From: Coriaria nepalensis
Taxonomy: Eukaryota; Streptophyta; Magnoliopsida; Cucurbitales; Coriariaceae
NCBI GenBank assembly: GCA_027186245.1
Contig: CP114483.1
Location: forward strand, 16,760,220-16,824,219
Direction of reading: 5' to 3'
Length of the DNA stretch: 64,000 bases
Shown one piece after another: positions 38,022 to 51,038 of this stretch. A program made the position numbers and the translations under genes. The number at the start of each line of letters is the position of its first letter. Position 1 is the first letter of the stretch. Under the pieces are notes generated by a model. That model did not search any database and had not been told where the DNA came from. It saw only the letters and a list, made by a program, of their open reading frames with translations.

Positions 38022-39281
38022 ATGTTTGAAGGGAAAAAATAGAATTCGTTCGACTTAATTTTGAATGATTTAATGACTCGAAGAGACTCAGTTACATGAC
38101 TTAAAGGCTAAACAAATGCATTGTTGCCTTCAATAGATCAACTGCAAGTTATGCACGAAAGTCATGTTCAAATGCCGAATTTCGTTCGAAGTGATTTAGA
38201 ATGATTTTCTGACTAAAAGAGATGCAAAAATATGACTTTAAGGATAAAAAAATGTATAGTTGCCTTCAATAGATCAATTGCAAGTTATGCATGAAAGTCG
38301 CGTTTTAAATGCAAAAAGAGAATTGGTTCGAACTGCCTTCAAACAATTTAATGATTGAAAAGATTGAGTGATATGCTTTTTAATGGTAAAATAATGCATT
38401 GTTGTCTTCAATAGATTAACTGCAGGTTATGTAAGAAAATAATGTTTGAAGGGCGCAAATAGAATTCGTTCGACTTAATTTAGAATGATTTAAGGACTCG
38501 AAGAGACTCAGTTACATGACTTAAAGGCTAAACAAATGCATTGTTGCCTTCAATAGATCAACTGCAAGTTATGCACGAAAGTCATATTTAAAGGCCGAAT
38601 TTCGTTCGAAGTGATTTAGAAAGATTTAATGACTAAAAGAGACGCAATAATATGACTTTATGGCTAAAAAAATGAATAGTTGCCTTCAATAGATCAATTG
38701 CAAGTTATGCATGAAAGTCGCGTTTTAAATGCAAAAAGAGAATTGGTTCGAAGTGCCTTCAAACAATTTAATGATTGAAAAGATTGTGTGATATGCTTTT
38801 TAATGGTAAAATAATGCATTGTTGTCTTCAATAGATTAATTGCTAGTTATGTAAAAAAATAATGTTTGAAGGGCGAAAATAGAATTCGTTCGACTTAATT
38901 TAGAATGATTTAACGACTAGAAGAGACTCATTGACAGTACTTTAAGGCTAAACAAATGCATTGTTGACTTGAATAGATCAACTGCAAGTTAGGCACGAAA
39001 GTCATGTTCAAATGCCGAATTTCGTTCGAAGTGATTTAGAAAGATTTAATGACTAAAAGAGACGCAATAATATGACTTTGAGGCTAAAAAAATGCATAGT
39101 TGCCTTCAATAGATCAATTGCAAGTTATGCATGAAAGTCGCGTTTTAAATGCAAAAAGAGATATGGTCCGAAGTGCCTTCAAACAATTTAATGATTGAAA
39201 AGACTGAGTGACATGCTTTTTAATGGTAAAATAATGCATTGTTGTCTTCAATAGATTAATTGCAAGTTATTTAATAAAATC
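38022..39281 (+). repeat. 1,260-bp block, first tandem copy
   Basis: Three units (38022, 38442, 38862) repeated immediately at 39282-40541. Marks common to both copies are TTAAGGACTCG, ATGAATAGTTGCC, GATTGTGTGATATGC, TTGCTAGTTATG, CATTGACAGTAC and GTTAGGCACG. The only differences noticed are GATGCAAAAA here against GACGCAAAAA in the second copy, and the final C monomer. Confidence 0.92.
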
Positions 39282-40541
39282 ATGTTTGAAGGGAAAAAAT
39301 AGAATTCGTTCGACTTAATTTTGAATGATTTAATGACTCGAAGAGACTCAGTTACATGACTTAAAGGCTAAACAAATGCATTGTTGCCTTCAATAGATCA
39401 ACTGCAAGTTATGCACGAAAGTCATGTTCAAATGCCGAATTTCGTTCGAAGTGATTTAGAATGATTTTCTGACTAAAAGAGACGCAAAAATATGACTTTA
39501 AGGATAAAAAAATGTATAGTTGCCTTCAATAGATCAATTGCAAGTTATGCATGAAAGTCGCGTTTTAAATGCAAAAAGAGAATTGGTTCGAACTGCCTTC
39601 AAACAATTTAATGATTGAAAAGATTGAGTGATATGCTTTTTAATGGTAAAATAATGCATTGTTGTCTTCAATAGATTAACTGCAGGTTATGTAAGAAAAT
39701 AATGTTTGAAGGGCGCAAATAGAATTCGTTCGACTTAATTTAGAATGATTTAAGGACTCGAAGAGACTCAGTTACATGACTTAAAGGCTAAACAAATGCA
39801 TTGTTGCCTTCAATAGATCAACTGCAAGTTATGCACGAAAGTCATATTTAAAGGCCGAATTTCGTTCGAAGTGATTTAGAAAGATTTAATGACTAAAAGA
39901 GACGCAATAATATGACTTTATGGCTAAAAAAATGAATAGTTGCCTTCAATAGATCAATTGCAAGTTATGCATGAAAGTCGCGTTTTAAATGCAAAAAGAG
40001 AATTGGTTCGAAGTGCCTTCAAACAATTTAATGATTGAAAAGATTGTGTGATATGCTTTTTAATGGTAAAATAATGCATTGTTGTCTTCAATAGATTAAT
40101 TGCTAGTTATGTAAAAAAATAATGTTTGAAGGGCGAAAATAGAATTCGTTCGACTTAATTTAGAATGATTTAACGACTAGAAGAGACTCATTGACAGTAC
40201 TTTAAGGCTAAACAAATGCATTGTTGACTTGAATAGATCAACTGCAAGTTAGGCACGAAAGTCATGTTCAAATGCCGAATTTCGTTCGAAGTGATTTAGA
40301 AAGATTTAATGACTAAAAGAGACGCAATAATATGACTTTGAGGCTAAAAAAATGCATAGTTGCCTTCAATAGATCAATTGCAAGTTATGCATGAAAGTCG
40401 CGTTTTAAATGCAAAAAGAGATATGGTCCGAAGTGCCTTCAAACAATTTAATGATTGAAAAGACCGAGTGACATGGTTTTTAATTGTAAAATAATGCATT
40501 GTTGTCTTCAATAGATTAACTGCAAGTTATGTAAGAAAATA
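39282..40541 (+). repeat. 1,260-bp block, second tandem copy
   Basis: Copy of 38022-39281. Its last C monomer (GACCGAGTGACATGG and TTTTTAATTGTAAAATAATG, near 40460) differs from that of the first copy and instead resembles a C near 23950 with the same two marks. The right edge of the duplication, or a later conversion tract, therefore lies in that C monomer. Confidence 0.9.
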
Positions 40542-43481
40542 ATGTTTGAAGGGCGCAAATAGAATTCGTTCGACTTAATTTAGAATGATTTAATGACTCG
40601 AAGAGACTCAGTTACATGACTTAAAGGCTAAACAAATGCATTGTTGCCTTCAATAGATCAACTGCAAGTTATGCACGAAAGTCATGTTCAAATGCCGAAT
40701 TTCGTTCGAAGTGATTTAGAATGATTTTCTGACTAAAAGAGACGCAAAAATATGACTTCAAGGATAAAAAAATGTATAGTTGCCTTCAATAGATCAATTG
40801 CAAGTTATGCATGAAAGTCGCGTTTGAAATGCAAAAAGAGAACTGGTTCGGAGTGCCGTCAAACAATTTAATGATTGAAAAGACTGAGTGATATGCTTTT
40901 TAATGGTAAAATAATGCATTGTTGTCTTCAATAGATTAATTGCAGGTTATGTAATAAAATCACGTTTGAAGGGAAAAAATAGAATTCGTTCGACTTAATT
41001 TAGAATCAATTAACGACTAGAAGAGACTCATTGACATGACTTTAAGGCTAAACAAATGCATTGTTGACTTGAATATATCAACTGCAAGTTATGCACGAAA
41101 GTCTTGTTCAAATGCCGAATTTCGTTCGAAGTGATTTAAAATGATTTTCTGACTAAAAGAGACGCAAAAATATGACTTTAACGCTAAAAAAATGTATAGT
41201 TGCCTTCAATAGATCAATTGCAAGTTATGCATGAAAGTCGCGTTTTAAATGCAAAAAGAGAATTGGTTCGAACTGCCTTCAAACAATTTAATGATTGAAA
41301 AGACTGAGTGATATGCTTTTTAATGGTAAAATAATGCATTGTTATCTTCAATAGATTAACTGCAAGTTATGTAAGAAAATAATGTTTGAAGGGAAAAAAT
41401 AGAATTCGTTCGACTTAATTTAGAATGATTTAATGACTCGAAGAGACTCAGTTACATGACTTTAAGGCTAAACAAATGCATTGTTGCCTTCAATAGGTCA
41501 ACTGCAAGTTATGCACGAAAGTCATATTTAAAGGCCGAATTTCGTTCGAAGTGATTTAGAAAGATTTAATGACTAAAAGAGACGCAATAATATGACTTTG
41601 AGGCTAAAAAAATGCATAGTTGCCTTCAATAGATCAATTGCAAGTTATGCATGAAAGTCGCGTTTTAAATGCAAAAAGAGATATGGTCCGAAGTGCCTTC
41701 AAACAATTTAATGATTGAAAAGACTGAGTGACATGCTTTTTAATGGTAAAATAATGCATTGCTGTCTTCAATAGATTAATTGCATGTTATTTAATAAAAT
41801 CATGTTTGAAGGGAAAAAATAGAATTCGTTCGACTTAATTTTGAATGATTTAATGACTCGAAGAGACTCAGTTACATGACTTAAAGGCTAAACAAATGCA
41901 TTGTTGCCTTCAATAGATCAACTGCAAGTTATGCACGAAAGTCATGTTCAATTGCCGAATTTCGTTCGAAGTGATTTAGAATGATTTTCTGACTAAAAGA
42001 GACGCAAAAATATGACTTTAAGGATAAAAAAATGTATAGTTGCCTTCAATAGATCAATTGCAAGTTGTGCATGAAAGTCGCGTTTTAAATGCAAAAAGAG
42101 AATTGGTTCGGAGTGCCTTCAAACAATTTAATGATTGAAAAGACTGAGTGATATGCTTTTTAATGGTAAAATAATGCATTGTTGTCTTCAATAGATTAAC
42201 TGCAGGTTATGTAAGAAAATAATGTTTGAAGGGCGCAAATAGAATTCGTTCGACTTAATTTAGAATGATTTAATGACTCGAAGAGACTCAGTTACATGAC
42301 TTAAAGGCTAAACAAATGCATTGTTGCCTTCAATAGATCAACTGCAAGTTATGCACGAAAGTCATATTTAAAGGCCGAATTTCGTTCGAAGTGATTTAGA
42401 AAGATTTAATGACTAAAAGAGAAGCAATAATATGACTTTATGGGTAAAAAAATGCATAGTTGCCTTCAATAGATCAATTGCAAGTTATGCATGAAAGTCG
42501 CGTTTTAAATGCAAAAAGAGAATTGGTTCGAAGTGCCTTCAAACAATTTAATGATTGAAAAGATTGTGTGATATGCTTTTTAATGGTAAAATAATGCATT
42601 GTTGTCTTCAATAGATTAATTGCTAGTTATGTAAAAAAATAATGTTTGAAGGGCGAAAATAGAATTCGTTCGACTTAATTTAGAATGATTTAACGACTAG
42701 AAGAGACTCATTGACATTACTTTAAGGCTAAACAAATGCATTGTTGACTTGAATAGATCAACTGCAAGTTAGGCACGAAAGTCATGTTCAAATGCCGAAT
42801 TTCGTTCGAAGTGATTTAGAAAGATTTAATGACTAAAAGAGACGCAATAATATGACTTTGAGGCTAAAAAAATGCATAGTTGCCTTCAATAGATCAATTG
42901 CAAGTTATGCATGAAAGTCGCGTTTTAAATGCAAAAAGAGATATGGTCCGAAGTGCCTTCAAACAATTTAATGATTGAAAAGACTGAGTGACATGCTTTT
43001 TAATGGTAAAATAATGCATTGCTGTCTTCAATAGATTAATTGCATGTTATTTAATAAAATCATGTTTGAAGGGAAAAAATAGAATTCGTTCGACTTAATT
43101 TTGAATGATTTAATGACTCGAAGAGACTCAGTTACATGACTTAAAGGCTAAACAAATGCATTGTTGCCTTCAATAGATCAACTGCAAGTTATGCACGAAA
43201 GTCATGTTCAAATGCCGAATTTCGTTCGAAGTGATTTAGAATGATTTTCTGACTAAAAGAGACGCAAAAATATGACTTTAAGGATAAAAAAATGTATAGT
43301 TGCCTTCAATAGATCAATTGCAAGTTGTGCATGAAAGTCGCGTTTTAAATGCAAAAAGAGAATTGGTTCGAACTGCCTTCAAACAATTTAATGATTGAAA
43401 AGACTGAGTGATATGCTTTTTAATGGTAAAATAATGCATTGTTGTCTTCAATAGATTAACTGCAGGTTATGTAAAAAAATA
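40542..43481 (+). repeat. Seven units preceding the super-repeat
   Basis: Units at 40542, 40962, 41382, 41802, 42222, 42642 and 43062. The units at 40962, 41382 and 41802 are close to the third, fourth and fifth units of the following 2,519-bp block (GAATCAATTAACG, then GTTATCTTC, then GCTGTCTTC with GCATGTTATTT). The unit at 43062 is close to its sixth (CAAGTTGTGCATG). The unit at 42222 retains GATTGTGTG and TTGCTAGTT from the 38-40 kb block and is absent from the super-repeat, so this looks like the ancestral arrangement. Confidence 0.83.
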
Positions 43482-46000
43482 ATGTTTGAAGGGCGAAAAT
43501 AGAATTCGTTCGACTTAATTAAAATTATTTAACGACTAGAAGAGACTCATTGACATTACTTTAAGGCTAAACAAATGCATTGTTGACTTGAATAGATCAA
43601 CTGCAAGTTAGGCACGAAAGTCATGTTCAAATGCCGAATTTCGTTCGAAGTGATTTAGAAAGATTTAATGACTAAAAGAGACGCAATAATATGACTTTGA
43701 GGCTAAAAAAATGCATAGTTGCCTTCAATAGATCAATTGCAAGTTATGCATGAAAGTCGCGTTTTAAATGCAAAAAGAGATATGGTCCGAAGTGCCTTCA
43801 AACAATTTAATGATTGAAAAGACTGAGTGACATGCTTTTTAATGGTAAAATAATGCATTGTTGTCTTCAATAGATTAATTGCAAGTTATTTAATAAAATC
43901 ATGTTTGAAGGGAAAAAATAGAATTCGTTCGACTTAATTTTGAATGATTTAATGACTCGAAGAGACTCAGTCACAGGACTTAAAGGCTAAACAAATGCAT
44001 TGTTGCCTTCAATAGATCAACTGCAAGTTATGCACGAAAGTCATGTTCAAATGCCGAATTTCGTTCGAAGTGATTTAGAATGATTTTCTGACTAAAAGAG
44101 ACGCAAAAATATGACTTTAAGGATAAAAAAATGTATAGTTTCCTTCAATAGATCAATTGCAAGTTATGCATGAAAGTCGCGTTTGAAATGCAAAAAGAGA
44201 ATTGGTTCGGAGTGCCTTCAAACAATTTAATGATTGAAAAGACTGAGTGATATGCTTTTTAATGGTAAAATAATGCATTGTTGTCTTGAATAGAATAATT
44301 GCAGGTTATGTAATAAAATCACGTTTGAAGGGAAAAAATAGAATTCGTTCGACTTAATTTAGAATCAATTAACGACTAGAAGAGACTCATTGACATGACT
44401 TTAAGGCTAAACAAATGCATTGTTGACTTGAATATATCAACTGCAAGTTATGCACGAAAGTCATGTTCAAATGCCGAATTTCGTTCGAAGTGATTTAGAA
44501 TGATTTTCTGACTAAAAGAGACGCAAAAATATGACTTTAACGCTAAAAAAAAGTATAGTTGCCTTCAATAGATCAATTGCAAGTTATGCATGAAAGTCGC
44601 GTTTTAAATGCAAAAAGAGAATTGGTTCGAACTGCCTTCAAACAATTTAATGATTGAAAAGACTGAGTGATATGCTTTTTAATGGTAAAATAATGCATTG
44701 TTATCTTCAATAGATTAACTGCAAGTTATGTAAGAAAATAATGTTTGAAGGGAAAAAATAGAATTCGTTCGACTTAATTTAGAATGATTTAATGACTCGA
44801 AGAGACTCAGTTACATGACTTTAAGGCTAAACAAATGCATGGTTGCCTTCAATAGATCAACTGCAAGTTATGCACGAAAGTCATATTTAAAGGCCGAATT
44901 TCGTTCGAAGTGATTTAGAAAGATTTAATGACTAAAAGAGATGCAATAATATGACTTTGAGGCTAAAAAAATGCATAGTTGCCTTCAATATATCAATTGC
45001 AAGTTATGCATGAAAGTCGCGTTTTAAATGCAAAAAGAGATATGGTCCGAAGTGCCTTCAAACAATTTAATGATTGAAAAGACTGAGTGACATGCTTTTT
45101 AATGGTAAAATAATGCATTGCTGTCTTCAATAGATTAATTGCATGTTATTTAATAAAATCATGTTTGAAGGGAAAAAATAGAATTCGTTCGACTTAATTT
45201 TGAATGATTTAATGACTCGAAGAGACTCAGTTACATGACTTAAAGGCTAAACAAATGCATTGTTGCCTTCAATAGATCAACTGCAAGTTATGCACGAAAG
45301 TCATATTCAAATGCCGAATTTCGTTCGAAGTGATTTAGAATGATTTTCTGACTAAAAGAGACGCAAAAATATGACTTTAAGGATAAAAAAATGTATAGTT
45401 GCCTTCAATAGATCAATTGCAAGTTATGCATGAAAGTCGCGTTTTAAATGCAAAAAGAGATATGGTCCGAAGTGCCTTCAAACAATTTAATGATTGAAAA
45501 GACTGAGTGACATGCTTTTTAATGGTAAAATAATGCATTGCTGTCTTCAATAGATTAATTGCATGTTATTTAATAAAATCATGTTTGAAGGGAAAAAATA
45601 GAATTCGTTCGACTTAATTTTGAATGATTTAATGACTCGAAGAGACTCAGTTACATGACTTAAAGGCTAAACAAATGCATTGTCGCCTTCAATAGATCAA
45701 CTGCAAGTTATGCACGAAAGTCATGTTCAAATGCCGAATTTCGTTCGAAGTGATTTAGAATGATTTTCTGACTAAAAGAGACGCAAAAATATGACTTTAA
45801 GGATAAAAAAATGTATAGTTGCCTTCAATAGATCAATTGCAAGTTGTGCATGAAAGTCGCGTTTTAAATGCAAAAAGAGAATTGGTTCGAACTGCCTTCA
45901 AACAATTTAATGATTGAAAAGACTGAGTGATATGCTTTTTAATGGTAAAATAATGCATTGTTGTCTTCAATAGATTAACTGCAGGTTATGTAAAAAAATA
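43482..46000 (+). repeat. 2,519-bp super-repeat, copy 1 (six units)
   Basis: Six units starting at 43482, 43901, 44321, 44741, 45161 and 45581. Diagnostic marks in order are: CTTAATTAAAATTATTT with GACATTACTTTAAGG (1 bp short); CAGTCACAGGACTTAAAGG with TATAGTTTCC; GAATCAATTAACG with GAATATATCAAC; GCATGGTTGCC with CAATATATCAATT; GCTGTCTTC with GCATGTTATTT; and CAAGTTGTGCATG. Copy 1 has private changes such as AAAAAAAGTATAG and TCATATTCAAATGCC (near 45301). This is a third-level repeat (6 x 420 - 1). Confidence 0.94.
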
Positions 46001-48519
46001 ATGTTTGAAGGGCGAAAATAGAATTCGTTCGACTTAATTAAAATTATTTAACGACTAGAAGAGACTCATTGACATTACTTTAAGGCTAAACAAATGCATT
46101 GTTGACTTGAATAGATCAACTGCAAGTTAGGCACGAAAGTCATGTTCAAATGCCGAATTTCGTTCGAAGTGATTTAGAAAGATTTAATGACTAAAAGAGA
46201 CGCAATAATATGACTTTGAGGCTAAAAAAATGCATAGTTGCCTTCAATAGATCAATTGCAAGTTATGCATGAAAGTCGCGTTTTAAATGCAAAAAGAGAT
46301 ATGGTCCGAAGTGCCTTCAAACAATTTAATGATTGAAAAGACTGAGTGACATGCTTTTTAATGGTAAAATAATGCATTGTTGTCTTCAATAGATTAATTG
46401 CAAGTTATTTAATAAAATCATGTTTGAAGGGAAAAAATAGAATTCGTTCGACTTAATTTTGAATGATTTAATGACTCGAAGAGACTCAGTCACAGGACTT
46501 AAAGGCTAAACAAATGCATTGTTGCCTTCAATAGATCAACTGCAAGTTATGCACGAAAGTCATGTTCAAATGCCGAATTTCGTTCGAAGTGATTTAGAAT
46601 GATTTTCTGACTAAAAGAGACGCAAAAATATGACTTTAAGGATAAAAAAATGTATAGTTTCCTTCAATAGATCAATTGCAAGTTATGCATGAAAGTCGCG
46701 TTTGAAATGCAAAAAGAGAATTGGTTCGGAGTGCCTTCAAACAATTTAATGATTGAAAAGACTGAGTGATATGCTTTTTAATGGTAAAATAATGCATTGT
46801 TGTCTTGAATAGAATAATTGCAGGTTATGTAATAAAATCACGTTTGAAGGGAAAAAATAGAATTCGTTCGACTTAATTTAGAATCAATTAACGACTAGAA
46901 GAGACTCATTGACATGACTTTAAGGCTAAACAAATGCATTGTTGACTTGAATATATCAACTGCAAGTTATGCACGAAAGTCATGTTCAAATGCCGAATTT
47001 CGTTCGAAGTGATTTAGAATCATTTTCTGACTAAAAGAGACGCAAAAATATGACTTTAACGCTAAAAAAATGTATTGTTGCCTTCAATAGATCAATTGCA
47101 AGTTATGCATGAAAGTCGCGTTTTAAATGCAAAAAGAGAATTGGTTCGAACTGCCTTCAAACAATTTAATGATTGAAAAGACTGAGTGATATGCTTTTTA
47201 ATGGTAAAATAATGCATTGTTATCTTCAATAGATTAACTGCAAGTTATGTAAGAAAATAATGTTTGAAGGGAAAAAATAGAATTCGTTCGACTTAATTTA
47301 GAATGATTTAATGACTCGAAGAGACTCAGTTACATGACTTTAAGGCTAAACAAATGCATGGTTGCCTTCAATAGATCAACTGCAAGTTATGCACGAAAGT
47401 CATATTTAAAGGCCGAATTTCGTTCGAAGTGATTTAGAAAGATTTAATGACTAAAAGAGATGCAATAATATGACTTTGAGGCTAAAAAAATGCATAGTTG
47501 CCTTCAATATATCAATTGCAAGTTATGCATGAAAGTCGCGTTTTAAATGCAAAAAGAGATATGGTCCGAAGTGCCTTCAAACAATTTAATGATTGAAAAG
47601 ACTGAGTGACATGCTTTTTAATGGTAAAATAATGCATTGCTGTCTTCAATAGATTAATTGCATGTTATTTAATAAAATCATGTTTGAAGGGAAAAAATAG
47701 AATTCGTTCGACTTAATTTTGAATGATTTAATGACTCGAAGAGACTCAGTTACATGACTTAAAGGCTAAACAAATGCATTGTTGCCTTCAATAGATCAAC
47801 TGCAAGTTATGCACGAAAGTCATGTTCAAATGCCGAATTTCGTTCGAAGTGATTTAGAATGATTTTCTGACTAAAAGAGACGCAAAAATATGACTTTAAG
47901 GATAAAAAAATGTATAGTTGCCTTCAATAGATCAATTGCAAGTTATGCATGAAAGTCGCGTTTTAAATGCAAAAAGAGATATGGTCCGAAGTGCCTTCAA
48001 ACAATTTAATGATTGAAAAGACTGAGTGACATGCTTTTTAATGGTAAAATAATGCATTGCTGTCTTCAATAGATTAATTGCATGTTATTTAATAAAATCA
48101 TGTTTGAAGGGAAAAAATAGAATTCGTTCGACTTAATTTTGAATGATTTAATGACTCGAAGAGACTCAGTTACATGACTTAAAGGCTAAACAAATGCATT
48201 GTTGCCTTCAATAGATCAACTGCAAGTTATGCACGAAAGTCATGTTCAAATGCCGAATTTCGTTCGAAGTGATTTAGAATGATTTTCTGACTAAAAGAGA
48301 CGCAAAAATATGACTTTAAGGATAAAAAAATGTATAGTTGCCTTCAATAGATCAATTGCAAGTTGTGCATGAAAGTCGCGTTTTAAATGCAAAAAGAGAA
48401 TTGGTTCGAACTGCCTTCAAACAATTTAATGATTGAAAAGACTGAGTGATATGCTTTTTAATGGTAAAATAATGCATTGTTGTCTTCAATAGATTAACTG
48501 TAGGTTATGTAAAAAAATA
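46001..48519 (+). repeat. 2,519-bp super-repeat, copy 2
   Basis: Same six units in the same order as copy 1, spaced exactly 2,519 bp. Only a handful of single-base differences were seen, for example GAATCATTTTCTGAC (near 47018), TGTATTGTTGCC (near 47072) and CTGTAGGTTATG (near 48500). Such similarity over 2.5 kb, against the several-percent differences between adjacent units within a block, shows that the six-unit block was the unit of the latest amplification. Confidence 0.94.
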
Positions 48520-51038
48520 ATGTTTGAAGGGCGAAAATAGAATTCGTTCGACTTAATTAAAATTATTTAACGACTAGAAGAGACTCATTGACATTACTTT
48601 AAGACTAAACAAATGCATTGTTGACTTGAATAGATCAACTGCAAGTTAGGCACGAAAGTCATGTTCAAATGCCGAATTTCGTTCGAAGTGATTTAGAAAG
48701 ATTTAATGACTAAAAGAGACGCAATAATATGACTTTGAGGCTAAAAAAATGCATAGTTGCCTTCAATAGATCAATTGCAAGTTATGCATGAAAGTCGCGT
48801 TTTAAATGCAAAAAGAGATATGGTCCGAAGTGCCTTCAAACAATTTAATGATTGAAAAGACTGAGTGACATGCTTTTTAATGGTAAAATAATGCATTGTT
48901 GTCTTCAATAGATTAATTGCAAGTTATTTAATAAAATCATGTTTGAAGGGAAAAAATAGAATTCGTTCGACTTAATTTTGAATGATTTAATGACTCGAAG
49001 AGACTCAGTCACAGGACTTAAAGGCTAAACAAATGCATTGTTGCCTTCAATAGATCAACTGCAAGTTATGCACGAAAGTCATGTTCAAATGCCGAATTTC
49101 GTTCGAAGTGATTTAGAATGATTTTCTGACTAAAAGAGACGCAAAAATATGACTTTAAGGATAAAAAAATGTATAGTTTCCTTCAATAGATCAATTGCAA
49201 GTTATGCATGAAAGTCGCGTTTGAAATGCAAAAAGAGAATTGGTTCGGAGTGCCTTCAAACAATTTAATGATTGAAAAGACTGAGTGATATGCTTTTTAA
49301 TGGTAAAATAATGCATTGTTGTCTTGAATAGAATAATTGCAGGTTATGTAATAAAATCACGTTTGAAGGGAAAAAATAGAATTCGTTCGACTTAATTTAG
49401 AATCAATTAACGACTAGAAGAGACTCATTGACATGACTTTAAGGCTAAACAAATGCATTGTTGACTTGAATATATCAACTGCAAGTTATGCACGAAAGTC
49501 ATGTTCAAATGCCGAATTTCGTTCGAAGTGATTTTGAATGATTTTCTGACTAAAAGAGACGCAAAAATATGACTTTAACGCTAAAAAAATGTATAGTTGC
49601 CTTCAATAGATCAATTGCAAGTTATGCATGAAAGTCGCGTTTTAAATGCAAAAAGAGAATTGGTTCGAACTGCCTTCAAACAATTTAATGATTGAAAAGA
49701 CTGAGTGATATGCTTTTTAATGGTAAAATAATGCATTGTTATCTTCAATAGATTAACTGCAAGTTATGTAAGAAAATAATGTTTGAAGGGAAAAAATAGA
49801 ATTCGTTCGACTTAATTTAGAATGATTTAATGACTCGAAGAGACTCAGTTACATGACTTTAAGGCTAAACAAATGCATGGTTGCCTTCAATAGATCAACT
49901 GCAAGTTATGCACGAAAGTCATATTTAAAGGCCGAATTTCGTTCGAAGTGATTTAGAAAGATTTAATGACTAAAAGAGATGCAATAATATGACTTTGAGG
50001 CTAAAAAAATGCATAGTTGCCTTCAATATATCAATTGCAAGTTATGCATGAAAGTCGCGTTTTAAATGCAAAAAGGGATATGGTCCGAAGTGCCTTCAAA
50101 CAATTTAATGATTGAAAAGACTGAGTGACATGCTTTTTAATGGTAAAATAATGCATTGCTGTCTTCAATAGATTAATTGCATGTTATTTAATAAAATCAT
50201 GTTTGAAGGGAAAAAATAGAATTCGTTCGACTTAATTTTGAATGATTTAATGACTCGAAGAGACTCAGTTACATGACTTAACGGCTAAACAAATGCATTG
50301 TTGCCTTCAATAGATCAACTGCAAGTTATGCACGAAAGTCATGTTCAAATGCCGAATTTCGTTCGAAGTGATTTAGAATGATTTTCTGACTAAAAGAGAC
50401 GCAAAAATATGACTTTAAGGATAAAAAAATGTATAGTTGCCTTCAATAGATCAATTGCAAGTTATGCATGAAAGTCGCGTTTTAAATGCAAAAAGGGATA
50501 TGGTCCGAAGTGCCTTCAAACAATTTAATGATTGAAAAGACTGAGTGACATGCTTTTTAATGGTAAAATAATGCATTGCTGTCTTCAATAGATTAATTGC
50601 ATGTTATTTAATAAAATCATGTTTGAAGGGAAAAAATAGAATTCGTTCGACTTAATTTTGAATGATTTAATGACTCGAAGAGACTCAGTTACATGACTTA
50701 AAGGCTAAACAAATGCATTGTTGCCTTCAATAGATCAACTGCAAGTTATGCACGAAAGTCATGTTCAAATGCCGAATTTCGTTCGAAGTGATTTAGAATG
50801 ATTTTCTGACTAAAAGAGACGCAAAAATATGACTTTAAGGATAAAAAAATGTATAGTTGCCTTCAATAGATCAATTGCAAGTTGTGCATGAAAGTCGCGT
50901 TTTAAATGCAAAAAGAGAATTGGTTCGAACTGCCTTCAAACAATTTAATGATTGAAAAGACTGAGTGATATGCTTTTTAATGGTAAAATAATGCATTGTT
51001 GTCTTCAATAGATTAACTGCAGGTTATGTAAAAAAATA
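48520..51038 (+). repeat. 2,519-bp super-repeat, copy 3
   Basis: Third copy with the same order of units. It carries AAGACTAAAC near 48601 and TTTTGAATGATTTTC near 49533. The C monomers of its fourth and fifth units both read AAAAAGGGATATGG (near 50075 and 50495), a change absent from the matching positions of copies 1 and 2. Confidence 0.94.
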
